64,000 nucleotides of DNA from Roseateles chitinivorans (GCF_002761755.1 NZ_PEOG01000018.1:1-64000); one strand, 5' to 3'; counted from the first letter of the stretch, positions 9,554 through 18,167 are shown. Translations and numbers: made by a program. The notes: generated by a model not told the origin, from the letters alone.

Positions 9554-10380
9554 GCGCGATGAAGCTGAACGTCCAGGGCCGCCCGGCCTATGCCTACACC
9601 GGCGGCAAGCGATTCGACGCCGCCCTGCCCGTCGTCGTGTTCATCCACGGTGCCCTGCATGACCACAGCGTGTGGACGCTGCTGGCCCGCTACTTCGCTC
9701 ACCACGGGCGCGGCGTGCTGGCAGTGGATCTGCCCGGTCATGGCCGCAGCGAGGGCCCGGCGCTCGGCGACGTCGAGACGCTCGGCGACTGGATCAACGC
9801 GCTGCTGGACGCCGCCGGAGTGACCGGCGACGGTGCGGTCGCGCTGGTCGGGCATTCGATGGGATCGCTGATCGCGCTCGAGGCCGCGGCGCGGCGTCCG
9901 GCGCGCGTGGCGCGGCTGGCGATGGTCGGCACGGCCTGGCCGATGAAGGTCTCCGACGCGCTGCTGAGCACCTCTCGGGAACGGCCACGGGCAGCGATGG
10001 CGATGGTCAATGCGTTCTCGCACGCGACGACGGCCGGCAAGCCGTCCTATCCGGGCCCGGGGGCCTGGCTGCACGGCGGCAATCTCGCGCTGATGGAGCG
10101 CATGCAGGACGGCTACAACGAGCGGGGCAACCTGTTCGAACATGATTTCCTGGTCTGCGATCGCTACCAGGGCGCGCCCGACGCCGCCGCGAAGCTGGCC
10201 GCCGCCGGCGTGCGGGCCGAGTTGATCCTGGGCGCGAAGGACGCGATGACGCCGCCCAAGGCGGCGAAGCCACTGGCCGAGTGGCTGGGCGCCCGGGTGC
10301 AGACGCTGCCCGCCGGGCATTCACTGATGACCGAGGCGCCGGAAGGGATGTTGAATGCGCTGAAGGCGGCGCTCGGTTGA
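9550..10380 (+). CDS. Alpha/beta-fold hydrolase
   Basis: 276 residues. Classic fold: VVVFIHGALHDHSVW with the oxyanion HG, then LAVDLPGHGRS. Nucleophile Ser103 sits in GHSMGS, the acid is probably Asp in ILGAKDAMTPP, and the catalytic His is in LPAGHSLMTEAP. No lid or acyltransferase signature identifies a substrate. ATG 9550 overlaps the metY stop codon (ATGA), so the protein is co-produced with MetY. Involvement in sulfur amino-acid metabolism, for example ester hydrolysis of a homoserine derivative, is possible but inferred only from context. Confidence 0.9.
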   Translation: MSAMKLNVQGRPAYAYTGGKRFDAALPVVVFIHGALHDHSVWTLLARYFAHHGRGVLAVDLPGHGRSEGPALGDVETLGDWINALLDAAGVTGDGAVALVGHSMGSLIALEAAARRPARVARLAMVGTAWPMKVSDALLSTSRERPRAAMAMVNAFSHATTAGKPSYPGPGAWLHGGNLALMERMQDGYNERGNLFEHDFLVCDRYQGAPDAAAKLAAAGVRAELILGAKDAMTPPKAAKPLAEWLGARVQTLPAGHSLMTEAPEGMLNALKAALG

Positions 10381-10443
10381 GCGCCGTACGGTGAGTCCCT
10401 CACCCCGCAGACGGCCCCGCGAAGGCCGCGCCAGGAGACGCCC

Positions 10444-10803
10444 ATGAGCACCAGCCCCCTGCCCCATGCGCCGCACGAGCCGGACGCCGGCACGGACCGC
10501 GTGAAGGCGATGCGCAGCTTCGCCGAGTTCTATCCGTTCTACCTGGGCGAGCACCGCGACCGGACCTGCCGCCGACTGCATTTCGTCGGCTCCACGCTGG
10601 GGCTGGCCTGCCTGGCCTACGCGCTGGCGACGCAGCGCTGGGGCTTCATCCTGGTCGGGCTGTTGTGCGGCTATGCCTTCGCATGGGTCGGACACTTCGG
10701 CTTCGAGAAGAACAAGCCGGCCTCGTTCAAGCGCCCGCTCTACAGCTTCATGGGCGACTGGGTCATGTACAAGGACATCTGGACGGGGAAGATCCCGTTC
10801 TGA
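10444..10803 (+). CDS. Mpo1/DUF962-like membrane protein
   Basis: 119 residues. It has the Mpo1-like pattern: FAEFYPFYLGEHRDRTCRRLHFVGS, two membrane helices (LGLACLAYALA and GFILVGLLCGYAFAWVGHFGFEKNKPASF), then PLYSFMGDWVMYKDIW. The His/Glu cluster around YLGEH, RRLHF and VGHFGFEKN is characteristic. In yeast the relative Mpo1 is an iron-dependent dioxygenase in fatty-acid alpha-oxidation; the bacterial role is not established. AGGAG precedes the ATG. It follows the hydrolase by 63 bp and may share its transcript. Confidence 0.88.
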   Translation: MSTSPLPHAPHEPDAGTDRVKAMRSFAEFYPFYLGEHRDRTCRRLHFVGSTLGLACLAYALATQRWGFILVGLLCGYAFAWVGHFGFEKNKPASFKRPLYSFMGDWVMYKDIWTGKIPF

Positions 10804-10815
10804 TGCCGGTCTGAG

Positions 10816-11547
10816 TCAAGACGGCGACGCCAGCAAGGCCTTCGCCGCCTCGATCCGCATCGTCATCGGCAGCGTCGTGTCGTTCATGACGTGCAGCAAG
10901 AACGCACGGGGGTCGGTGAAGTTCGTTGGGGCCGCCGGCGGCGTGGCGATCGACGGCGTGGCCCGTGGCGCTTCTCGCGCCGTCTGCGGAGCCGATCGCC
11001 CGTCTGCGTCCTCGCCGTGAAGCGTGCTGCCGTTGTCCTGCGGCCCGTGCGGCGAGAGCGCCGCCAGCGCCGCTTCCCAGGCCTGCGGCGTGATCGACTT
11101 CAAGGACTTCAGCAGATCCGCCTGGCCTTCGGCGCCGGGCGGGATGTCCAGCCAGGTCGCCTCGACGAACACCGGCGCGAGATCCGGTGCGACGAACGCG
11201 GACCACTGGCCCTCCCGGACTTCGGTCGGCATCGCCGGCGGCTCGGTGAGGCAGCGCACGCGCGGGTCCGCGATGCCCGCCAGGTATCGGGACTTCAGGC
11301 CATCGAAGAAGGCGGCCGCCGCCTCCGGCGCGCAGCCTCGCTCCAGCGAGAACCACAGCTGGTAGCTGTTCTCGCCGGCGATCGCGATGGCCGGCGCCGG
11401 CAGTGCGAGGTCCAGCTGCACGCCGCGCCACACCTCCGCGAGCAGCTCCCAGTCCGACGGTCGCCCCACGTCGAGCACGAGCGCGCGCAGTGCGCCGTCA
11501 GGACCGGCGGCGTAAAGACGTTGGAATTCGGCGGCGAGTCGGGACAC
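10816..11547 (-). CDS. Conserved hypothetical protein, soluble
   Basis: 243 residues, not recognised. The N-terminal 155 residues look globular (FQRLYAAGPDGALRALVLDVGRPSDWELLAEVWRG, then SYQLWFSLE and a WLDIPPGAEGQADLLKSLKSI segment). A Pro/Ala/Thr-rich linker of about 45 residues follows. The C-terminus is compact, with DPRAFLLHVMNDTTLPMTMRIEAAKALL. That last motif, a short helical pair, looks like a separately conserved module. The start is GTG at 11547 without an obvious ribosome site. It converges on the Mpo1-like gene with only 12 bp between stops. Confidence 0.75.
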   Translation of the reverse strand: MSRLAAEFQRLYAAGPDGALRALVLDVGRPSDWELLAEVWRGVQLDLALPAPAIAIAGENSYQLWFSLERGCAPEAAAAFFDGLKSRYLAGIADPRVRCLTEPPAMPTEVREGQWSAFVAPDLAPVFVEATWLDIPPGAEGQADLLKSLKSITPQAWEAALAALSPHGPQDNGSTLHGEDADGRSAPQTAREAPRATPSIATPPAAPTNFTDPRAFLLHVMNDTTLPMTMRIEAAKALLASPS

Positions 11548-11590
11548 GGGAGCGCAGAGGGAAGTGAGGACAGCCCGCGACTCTACGCCC

Positions 11591-12556
11591 TCAGGCCTGC
11601 GCGGCGACGGCCGGCTGGTCCGCCCGCGCCTTCAACGACGCCAGCATGTCGTCGGCCATCGCATCCAGGTCGTAGCCCAGCTTCCATCCCCAGTCGCGCT
11701 GGGCGACGCTGTCGTCGATCGACTGCGGCCAGCTCGCGGCGATGTTCTGGCGGAAGTCCGGCGCGTAGTCGATCGTGAAGCCCGCGATGCGGCGGCGAAT
11801 CGACGCGGCGATCTGCTCCGGCGTGAAGCTCACGCCCGCGAGGTTGTAGCTGCCCCACTCGGTGATGCGCTCCGCCGGTGCTTCCATCAACTCGATCGTC
11901 GCCCGCAGCGCATCCGGCATGTACATCATCGGCAGCGCCTGGTCCTCCTTCAGGAAGCAGGTGTAGCGGCCGTGCTTGAGCGCCTCGTGGAAGATCTCCA
12001 CCGCATAGTCGGTCGTGCCGCCGCCGGGCGGCGTCTTCCAGCTGATCAGGCCGGGATAGCGCAGGCTGCGCACGTCCACGCCGTGATTGGCGTGGTACCA
12101 GCGGCACCAGCCCTCGCCGGCAAGCTTGGAGATGCCGTAGATGGTCGTCGGGTCCATCACCGTCGTCTGCGGCGTGTCGCGCTTGGGCGTCTGCGGTCCG
12201 AAAGCGGCGATGGAGCTCGGCCAGAAGACGCGTTCCAGCTTCGCCGTGCGCGCCAGCTCCAGCACATTGAGCAGGCCCTTCATGTTCAGGTCCCAGGCCC
12301 ACATCGGATGCTTCTCGCCGGTGGCCGACAGTGCGGCGGCCAGGTGGTAGATCTGGGTGATGCCGTGGCGCTTGACCACCGCGGCCAGCGCGGCCGCATC
12401 GGTGACGTCCAGCATCTCGTGGGTCAGTTGCGGCACGCGACCCTGCGGGGCCACGTCGCTGGTGATCACATTGGCGTTGCCATGGCGCTTGGCCAGCTCC
12501 ACCGCCAGTTCGGAACCGATCTGGCCGTTCGCGCCGATCAACAGGATCTTGGTCAT
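11591..12556 (-). CDS. tdh: L-threonine 3-dehydrogenase, SDR/epimerase type
   Basis: 321 residues. Oxidises L-threonine to 2-amino-3-ketobutyrate with NAD+. This is the extended short-chain dehydrogenase form, not the zinc medium-chain enzyme of E. coli. Visible features are the NAD loop GANGQIG (8-14), the catalytic pair Tyr140/Lys144 in YGISK, and SSIAAFG ahead of it. The SDR-type threonine dehydrogenase signatures DPTTIYGISKLAGE, YPGLISWKTPPGGGTTDYA and LPMMYMPDALRA are all present. It lies 32 bp downstream of kbl on the same strand; Kbl cleaves its product, so the pair makes glycine and acetyl-CoA from threonine. Confidence 0.94.
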   Translation of the reverse strand: MTKILLIGANGQIGSELAVELAKRHGNANVITSDVAPQGRVPQLTHEMLDVTDAAALAAVVKRHGITQIYHLAAALSATGEKHPMWAWDLNMKGLLNVLELARTAKLERVFWPSSIAAFGPQTPKRDTPQTTVMDPTTIYGISKLAGEGWCRWYHANHGVDVRSLRYPGLISWKTPPGGGTTDYAVEIFHEALKHGRYTCFLKEDQALPMMYMPDALRATIELMEAPAERITEWGSYNLAGVSFTPEQIAASIRRRIAGFTIDYAPDFRQNIAASWPQSIDDSVAQRDWGWKLGYDLDAMADDMLASLKARADQPAVAAQA

Positions 12557-12588
12557 GGGCTCTCTGCTTCTCTCGCTGCGACGACGGC

Positions 12589-13818
12589 TTACTTCACCAG
12601 GCCCAGTTCGCGGCCGGCCTGCGCGAAGGCGGCCACCGCCTTCTCCAGATGCTCGCGCTCATGCACCGCCGAGATCTGCACCCGCACCCGGGCCTGCTCT
12701 TTGGGCACCACCGGATAGAAGAAGCCGACCGCGTACACGCCCAGCTCCAGCAGGCGCGCGCTGAGCTGCTGCGCCTTGTCCGCGTCGAACAGCATCACCG
12801 GCACGATCGGGTGCGTGCCCGGCTTGATCTGGAAGCCCGCCTGCTGGATGGCCTCGCGGAAGTAGCTGGTGTTGGCCTCGAGCTTGTCGCGCAGCGCGGT
12901 GCTGCCCTCGAGCAGGTCCAGCACCGCGATGGATGCGCCGACGATGCTGGGCGCCACCGTGTTGGAGAACAGGTAGGGCCGCGAGCGCTGGCGCAGCAGC
13001 TCGATCACTTCCTTGCGGCCGGTCGTGAAGCCACCCGACGCGCCGCCCAGGGCCTTGCCCAGCGTGCCGGTGATGATGTCGACCTTGCCGAACACGCCGC
13101 GGTATTCGTGGGTGCCGCGGCCGGTCTTGCCCATGAAGCCGCTGGCATGGCATTCGTCGATCGCCAGCAGCGCGCCGAAGCGGTCGGTGATCTCGCGCAT
13201 CTTGTCCAGCTGCGCGATGGTGCCGTCCATCGAGAACACGCCGTCGGTGAAGACCATCACATGACGCGCGCCGGCCGCGCGGGCCGCCGCCAGTTGCGCC
13301 TCGAGGTCGGCCATGTCGTTGTGCTTGTAGCGGAAGCGCCTGGCCTTGCACAGGCGGATGCCGTCGATGATGGACGCGTGGTTCAGCTCGTCGCTGATGA
13401 TCGCGTCCTGCTCGCCCAGCAGCGGCTCGAAGAGCCCGCCATTGGCGTCGAACGCGGCGGCGTAGAGGATGGTGTCCTCGGTCCCCAGGAAGCGCGCCAG
13501 GCGCTGCTCGAGTTCCTTGTGGATGTCCTGCGTGCCGCAGATGAAGCGTACCGACGACAGGCCGTAGCCATGGGTGCGCAGCGCCTCGTGGGCTGCCTCG
13601 ACCACCTTCGGATGCGAGGACAGGCCCAGGTAGTTGTTGGCGCACAGGTTGAGCACCTCGCGCCCGTCCCGCGTCTTGACGACAGCGCCCTGCGGGCTGG
13701 TGATGATGCGTTCGTTCTTGTAGAGGCCGGCGTCGCGGATGCCCTGCAGCTCGTTCTGCAGATGGCGGTAGAAGTCGTCGGTGGACGGCAAGGACGACGA
13801 GGGGGCGATGTTGGTCAT
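12589..13818 (-). CDS. kbl: 2-amino-3-ketobutyrate CoA ligase (glycine C-acetyltransferase)
   Basis: 409-residue alpha-oxoamine synthase. Cleaves 2-amino-3-ketobutyrate with CoA to glycine and acetyl-CoA. PLP lysine Lys255 lies in TGTLGKALGGASGG. Other family marks are LNLCANNYLGLSSHP, SDELNHASIIDG, DECHASGFMGKTGRGTHEY and the C-terminal HPIVPVMLFD. ATG 13818 with AGGAG six bases upstream is preferred over an upstream in-frame codon at 13836. First gene of the kbl-tdh operon, divergent from a helix-turn-helix/cupin regulator across a palindrome-rich intergenic region. Confidence 0.96.
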   Translation of the reverse strand: MTNIAPSSSLPSTDDFYRHLQNELQGIRDAGLYKNERIITSPQGAVVKTRDGREVLNLCANNYLGLSSHPKVVEAAHEALRTHGYGLSSVRFICGTQDIHKELEQRLARFLGTEDTILYAAAFDANGGLFEPLLGEQDAIISDELNHASIIDGIRLCKARRFRYKHNDMADLEAQLAAARAAGARHVMVFTDGVFSMDGTIAQLDKMREITDRFGALLAIDECHASGFMGKTGRGTHEYRGVFGKVDIITGTLGKALGGASGGFTTGRKEVIELLRQRSRPYLFSNTVAPSIVGASIAVLDLLEGSTALRDKLEANTSYFREAIQQAGFQIKPGTHPIVPVMLFDADKAQQLSARLLELGVYAVGFFYPVVPKEQARVRVQISAVHEREHLEKAVAAFAQAGRELGLVK

Positions 13819-13845
13819 GCGGTGCTCCTGCGGCACAATCCGTTA

Positions 13846-13871
13846 AATCGAACGCGTTCGTTATATCGAAC
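13846..13871. promoter_or_regulatory. Overlapping palindromes, candidate operator for kbl-tdh and its regulator
   Basis: CGAACGCGTTCG (13849-13860) is a perfect 12-bp palindrome. It overlaps a second inverted repeat GTTCG-N6-CGAAC (13856-13871), so ATCGAAC occurs twice in direct orientation 18 bp apart. It sits 30 bp upstream of kbl and 78 bp upstream of the divergent XRE-cupin gene, a natural place for autoregulation and threonine control. The site is visible; its role is inferred. Confidence 0.6.
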
Positions 13872-13948
13872 AGCCGTGCAGTATCAAGGAAGAGCCGAGG
13901 CCGGTCAAGGCGACGTCTTCCGCTCCGACTTCCCTCGCCCCGCCGCCG

Positions 13949-14527
13949 ATGTCCGCCAATCCTTCCGAGAAACTGGAACCTCCCCGCGTCGGCGCGACGC
14001 TGCAATCGCTGCGGCAAGCGCAGGGCCTGTCGCTGGACGAGCTGTCGCGGCGGGCGGGCGTGTCGAAGTCGATGCTCTCGCAGATCGAGCGCAACCAGGC
14101 CAATCCCACGGTGGCCGTGGTGTGGCGGCTTGCCAATGCGCTGCGGGTGGAGTTGTCGGAGCTGCTGGGCGGCGAGCGGCCCGCCGCACCGCCGATCGAG
14201 GTGGTCGCCTCGCATGCGACGCCGGCGCTGTCGAGCCCGGATGGCCTGTGCCGGCTGCGCATCCTCGGCCCCATCGACCTGGCCGGCAATTTCGAGTGGT
14301 ACGAACTGACGGTGCAGCCCGGCGGCGCGCTCGAGTCGGCGGCGCACGAGCCCGGCTCCCGCGAGCACCTGAGCGTGCTGGCCGGCGAACTCGAAGTCAC
14401 GGCCGGCGGTAGCCGCCAACTCGCCAAGACCGGCGAGACCGCGCGCTATGCGGTGGACGGCGCGCATGCGATCCGCAACCTGTCGAAGAAGGCGGCGACG
14501 GCGCTGCTCGTGGTGCTGCACGCCTGA
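13949..14527 (+). CDS. XRE-family regulator with C-terminal cupin
   Basis: 192 residues. N-terminal helix-turn-helix about 14-70: LRQAQGLSLDELSRRAGVSKSMLSQIERNQANPTVAVVWRLANAL. C-terminal cupin barrel about 100-190, with HEPGSREHLSVLAGELEV as the usual metal/ligand strand pair and AVDGAHAIRNLS as the second motif. Proteins with this architecture sense small molecules, often amino acids or amines, through the cupin. Divergent placement from kbl-tdh with palindromes between makes it the probable regulator of threonine degradation (inference). Confidence 0.92.
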   Translation: MSANPSEKLEPPRVGATLQSLRQAQGLSLDELSRRAGVSKSMLSQIERNQANPTVAVVWRLANALRVELSELLGGERPAAPPIEVVASHATPALSSPDGLCRLRILGPIDLAGNFEWYELTVQPGGALESAAHEPGSREHLSVLAGELEVTAGGSRQLAKTGETARYAVDGAHAIRNLSKKAATALLVVLHA

Positions 14528-14570
14528 TCGCGCCTGATCGCACCGGACCGCCCCGATCACCTCCTGTTAC

Positions 14571-14598
14571 TTGACCGGCGCGTCGCCGTCGAGACAAT
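14571..14598 (+). promoter_or_regulatory. Possible sigma-70 promoter
   Basis: TTGACC (14571-14576) and GACAAT (14593-14598) are separated by 16 bp, 50 bp upstream of the small-protein start at 14648. The -35 matches 5 of 6 consensus bases and the -10 matches 4 of 6. Computed by eye only. Confidence 0.35.
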
Positions 14599-14647
14599 CG
14601 CCCGATTCGCGGAGGCGAGGGAGCGTATTGCAGTCAAGGCAGTCCAC

Positions 14648-14968
14648 ATGCAGCAACGCTCGTTTTCAGAGAAGCATCCCCACATCCCCACCCCGACCCA
14701 GCCAGCCACCGTCGACACCGAAACCCAGGCGAAGCAGCTTCAGTTGCTCGACGGTTCGGCGCGCCTGCGCGTGGCCGAGCAGCGCGCCCGCGAGCACCGC
14801 GCGCAGCCGCTGATCGACAAGGCCGCGCTGCCGCTGGGCGCGACGCCCAAGTACGGCATGAAGCCCACCGGCGCGACCCGGCCCAAGCCGCCCTACCGGC
14901 GGGCGGTCTATTCGATCGTCGCCTTGCTGGCGGTGATCGGCGGCGCCGCCGTCACGCTGTGGCGGTAG
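14648..14968 (+). CDS. Small single-pass membrane protein, unknown
   Basis: 106 residues, not recognised. Residues 1-80 are polar and rich in Gln, Arg, Ala and Pro, with a helical stretch AKQLQLLDGSARLRVAEQRAREHRA. A single hydrophobic helix at about 88-103 (VYSIVALLAVIGGAAVTLW) ends the protein, followed by Arg only. A tail anchor with the body in the cytoplasm is the likely topology. Its last 17 bases overlap the end of the convergent YihY-like gene. An AAGG lies upstream of the ATG. Confidence 0.62.
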   Translation: MQQRSFSEKHPHIPTPTQPATVDTETQAKQLQLLDGSARLRVAEQRAREHRAQPLIDKAALPLGATPKYGMKPTGATRPKPPYRRAVYSIVALLAVIGGAAVTLWR

Positions 14969-16247
14969 CCGCCGAGGCCGGCCGCTCGATCAGCGCGCCC
15001 AGCGTGGCGCGCCCCCAGGCCGCCTGCTCCCACAGTTCCCCCAGCCCGGGCTGGCGCTCGGCCAGCAGCGCGCGGATCAGCGGCTCGGCATTCGTCGACG
15101 TCGGCTCGCACAGCAGCACCACGCGCTGGGCGCCCTCCTCTTCGAGTCGGCCGACCCAGTCCAGCTTCTGCAGTTGCTGGATCACCGGCTCGAGCTGCAG
15201 CGGATCGACGCACAGGCGCTGCGACAGCGCGAGCATCGACAGCCCCGACTCCCCGCCCGCGCGCGCGGCATCGAGCTCGCGCACCACGTCCAGCGCCAGC
15301 GCCATCTGCATGCCGGGTCGATTGCGGCGCACGCTGACGCCACCCGCCAGGGCCGGCGCATTGGCCGCCAGGATCGCGCCGAGCAGCACGATCGACCAGC
15401 CGACGTAGATCCAGATCAGGAAGATCGGCACCGCCGCGAAGGCGCCATAGAGCGTCGAATAGGTCGGCACCTGCTTCACGTACCAGGCCAGCGCCTGCTT
15501 GGCGAGGTGGAAGGCCACCGCGACGAAGGCTGCCCCGGTCAGCGCGTGGCGCCAGCGCACGTCGGTGTTGGGCACGTAATGGAAGAGTGCCGCGATCGCG
15601 CCCCACAGCACCACCAGGTCCACGCTGTTGAGCAGCACGACGAGTCCGCGCGGCATGTTGTCGACGAGATCGCGGCTGTAGGTGATCAGCACGCTGGTCA
15701 CGGCCAGGCTGCCGCCCAGCAGCAGCGGGCCCAGCGTCATCGCCGCCCAGTACACCAGCACCCGCTGCGCGATCGGGCGCGGGCGCTGCACCCGCCAGAT
15801 CTGGTTGAGCGTGCGGTCGATCGTCAGCATCAGCGACAGCGCCGTCACCGCCAGCACGATCAGGCCGACGACGCCGAGCCGGTTGGCCTTGGCCGCGAAC
15901 TGGGTCAGCGACATCAGCACCGGGCGCGCGATGTTGTCGGGGATCAGCGACTTGAGGAAGTACTTCTCCAGCGCCGACTGGAAGCTGGAGAACATCGGGA
16001 ACGCGGTGAACAGCGCCAGCGCCACGGTCAGCAGCGGCACCAGCGAGATCAGCGTGGTGAAGGTCAGGCTGCCGGCGGTCAGCCCCAGGCGCTCCTCGCG
16101 GAAGCGCAGCACGAACAGGCGCAGCGTGCGCGCATAAGGCCAGGTCAACAGCTCCCGCCCGAGCTCGCGGATGCCCTCGCGCCAGCTCTGCGGCGGCGCC
16201 TGATCACTGCTAGGTTCCCTCAACATGCTGGCTATGATGCCAGCCAT
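14952..16247 (-). CDS. YihY/BrkB family membrane protein (long form)
   Basis: 431 residues. Membrane core at about 50-290: LTAGSLTFTTLISLVPLLTVALALF, LTIDRTLNQIWRVQRPRP, FHYVPNTDVRWRHALTGAAF, then YGAFAAVPIFLIWIYVGWSIVLLGA. These are the UPF0761 hallmarks. Beyond residue 300 is a soluble extension that looks like a winged helix (DVVRELDAARAGGESGLSMLALSQRLCVDPLQLEPVIQQLQKLDWV), present in many long YihY proteins. Start could be 16247 or an in-frame ATG at 16226; a ribosome site is not clear for either. It is divergent from the DUF2069 gene. Confidence 0.9.
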   Translation of the reverse strand: MAGIIASMLREPSSDQAPPQSWREGIRELGRELLTWPYARTLRLFVLRFREERLGLTAGSLTFTTLISLVPLLTVALALFTAFPMFSSFQSALEKYFLKSLIPDNIARPVLMSLTQFAAKANRLGVVGLIVLAVTALSLMLTIDRTLNQIWRVQRPRPIAQRVLVYWAAMTLGPLLLGGSLAVTSVLITYSRDLVDNMPRGLVVLLNSVDLVVLWGAIAALFHYVPNTDVRWRHALTGAAFVAVAFHLAKQALAWYVKQVPTYSTLYGAFAAVPIFLIWIYVGWSIVLLGAILAANAPALAGGVSVRRNRPGMQMALALDVVRELDAARAGGESGLSMLALSQRLCVDPLQLEPVIQQLQKLDWVGRLEEEGAQRVVLLCEPTSTNAEPLIRALLAERQPGLGELWEQAAWGRATLGALIERPASAATATA

Positions 16248-16280
16248 GTCAACCCTCGCCGCCCTGCGGATCGCCTCGCG

Positions 16281-16724
16281 ATGACACCGACCGCGCCACC
16301 CGCGTCCGCGACGACCGCCCGGCCCCCGACCACCCGCACCGAGCCCACCGCCCGCGAGCGCAGCAGCCGCCAGGTCGCATGCCTCGCCACGCTGGCGCTG
16401 GCGCTGGTCTGCCTGGCCTGGGAGCTCTGGCTCGCGCCGACCGGACGCGGCACCCTCGCGATCAAGGCGGTGCCGCTGCTGCTGCCGTTGCCCGGCCTGT
16501 GGCGCTATCGCCTCTACACCTACCGCTGGGTCAGCCTGATGATCTGGCTCTACACGACCGAAGGCCTGGTGCGCGGCACCTCCGAAAGCGGCGCCGGCAT
16601 GGCGCTGGCGTGGATCGAGGTCGCCCTGTCGCTGACGATCTTCATCGCCTGCGCGGCGCAGATCCGCCTGCGGCTGGCCGAGGCGCGTGCGGCGGACGCC
16701 GGATCGATGAAGGACGCCGCATGA
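16281..16724 (+). CDS. DUF2069 membrane protein
   Basis: 147 residues. After a Pro/Thr/Ala-rich, probably disordered N-terminus come three to four hydrophobic helices: ATLALALVCLAWELWLAP, AVPLLLPLPGLWRYRLYTYRWVSLMIWLYTTEGLVRG, then MALAWIEVALSLTIFIACAAQIRLR. The KAVPLLLPLPG and YRWVSLMIWLYTTEG strings are typical of DUF2069. No function is known for the family. Its stop codon overlaps the next start (ATGA), so it is coupled to the FAD oxidase. No strong ribosome site is seen at 16281. Confidence 0.85.
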   Translation: MTPTAPPASATTARPPTTRTEPTARERSSRQVACLATLALALVCLAWELWLAPTGRGTLAIKAVPLLLPLPGLWRYRLYTYRWVSLMIWLYTTEGLVRGTSESGAGMALAWIEVALSLTIFIACAAQIRLRLAEARAADAGSMKDAA

Positions 16725-18133
16725 GCGCCGCGCTGATCGAAGCGCTGCGCGACTGCCTGGGCCCGGCGCATGTCCTGCTGCCCGGCGAGCACGACCTCTC
16801 CGGCTACGAGCGTGACTGGCGCAAGCGCTACGCGGGCCGCGCGCTCGCGGTCGTGCGGCCGGCCGACACGGCGCAGGTCGCCGCCGTCGTCTCGATCGCG
16901 CGCGCGCATGGCGTGCCGCTGGTCCCGCAAGGCGGCAACACCGGCCTGGTGGGCGGCGGCGTGCCGGACGACTCCGGCACGCAGCTGCTGCTGAGCCTGC
17001 AGCGGCTGAACCGCGTGCGTCAGATCGATCCCGCCAACCTCACCATGACCGTCGACGCCGGCTGCGTGCTGCAGCAGGTGCAGCAGGCGGCGCGCGACGC
17101 CGGCCTGCTGTTCCCGCTGAGCCTGGCCGCCGAGGGCAGCTGCACCATCGGGGGCAACCTGGCGACCAATGCCGGCGGCACCCAGGTGCTGCGCTACGGC
17201 AACGCACGCGAGCTGTGCCTGGGCCTGGAGGTGGTGACCGCGGACGGCACCGTCTGGGACGGCCTCTCCGGCCTGCGCAAGGACAACACCGGCTACGACC
17301 TGCGCGACCTCTTCATCGGTTCGGAAGGCACGCTGGGCGTGATCACGGCCGCGACGCTGAAGCTGCATCCGCTGCCGCTCGCGCGGATGACGGCCCTGGC
17401 CGCCTGCGACACGCTGCGAGACGCGGTCGCGCTGCTGGGCCTGGCGCAGGCGCGCTGCGGCGCGGCGCTGACCGGCTTCGAGGTGATGAACGCGCTGTCG
17501 CTGGCGCTGGTCGGCAAGCACTTTCCGCAGCTGGCGCAGCCGCTCGGGCCGCGGCCCTGGACGGTGCTGCTGGAGCTGTCGGACAGCGAGGGCGAGACCC
17601 ACGCCCGCACGCAGTTCGAGGGCCTGCTCGAGGACGCGCTGGAGCGCGGCGTCATCGACGACGCGGCGGTGGCCGAGACGCTGGCCCAGAGCCATGCGAT
17701 GTGGCACCTGCGCGAGTCCATTCCGCTGGCGCAGAGCGAGGAAGGCCTGAACATCAAGCACGACATCGCGCTGCCGGTCTCGCGGATCCCCGACTTCGTC
17801 GACCGCTGCGACCAGCTGCTGGCGGAGCGCTTCCCGGGCTCGCGGCTGGTGGACTTCGGCCATCTGGGCGACGGCAACCTGCACTACAACGTCCAGGCGC
17901 CGGAGGGCACCGCGCCCGCCGACTTCCTGCGCGCGCACGAGGCGGCGGTCAACGCGCTGGTCTATGACCAGGTGGTCGCCCACGGCGGCTCGATCTCGGC
18001 CGAGCATGGCATCGGCCAGCTCAAGCGCGACGAGCTCGCCCAGCGCAAGAGCCCGGTGGCCTTGCAGCTGATGCGCCAGATCAAGCAGGCGCTGGATCCG
18101 CGGGGGCTGCTGAACCCCGGCCGGGTGGTCTGA
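16721..18133 (+). CDS. FAD-linked 2-hydroxyacid dehydrogenase (GlcD/D2HGDH family)
   Basis: 470 residues. FAD-binding type 4 domain about 35-215 with PQGGNTGLVGGGVP and the second FAD segment GSCTIGGNLATNAGGTQVLRYGNARELCLGLEVV. The C-terminal oxidase domain ends with VDFGHLGDGNLHYNV, ISAEHGIGQLKRDEL and DPRGLLNPGRVV. The His and Glu of HLGDGNLHYN and EHGIG are expected metal/substrate ligands. Closest known activities are D-2-hydroxyglutarate or D-lactate dehydrogenation; the substrate cannot be decided from sequence. No glycolate-oxidase partner subunits (GlcE/GlcF) are adjacent. Coupled to the DUF2069 gene by a 4-bp overlap. Confidence 0.9.
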   Translation: MSAALIEALRDCLGPAHVLLPGEHDLSGYERDWRKRYAGRALAVVRPADTAQVAAVVSIARAHGVPLVPQGGNTGLVGGGVPDDSGTQLLLSLQRLNRVRQIDPANLTMTVDAGCVLQQVQQAARDAGLLFPLSLAAEGSCTIGGNLATNAGGTQVLRYGNARELCLGLEVVTADGTVWDGLSGLRKDNTGYDLRDLFIGSEGTLGVITAATLKLHPLPLARMTALAACDTLRDAVALLGLAQARCGAALTGFEVMNALSLALVGKHFPQLAQPLGPRPWTVLLELSDSEGETHARTQFEGLLEDALERGVIDDAAVAETLAQSHAMWHLRESIPLAQSEEGLNIKHDIALPVSRIPDFVDRCDQLLAERFPGSRLVDFGHLGDGNLHYNVQAPEGTAPADFLRAHEAAVNALVYDQVVAHGGSISAEHGIGQLKRDELAQRKSPVALQLMRQIKQALDPRGLLNPGRVV

Positions 18134-18147
18134 CGGCACTCGTCGGC

Positions 18148-18167
18148 GCCAGCACGATCGTGCTGGC
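18148..18167. promoter_or_regulatory. Perfect 20-bp palindrome
   Basis: GCCAGCACGATCGTGCTGGC lies 15 bp after the FAD-oxidase stop and 55 bp before the sensor-kinase start. It may be a protein-binding operator or a terminator hairpin without a T-tract. The perfect symmetry is seen; the role is open. Confidence 0.5.

Noticed and set aside
6051..16247. Calling the two YihY/BrkB proteins ribonuclease BN
   Set aside because: The RNase BN activity belongs to ElaC/RNase Z; YihY proteins are membrane proteins of unsettled function.
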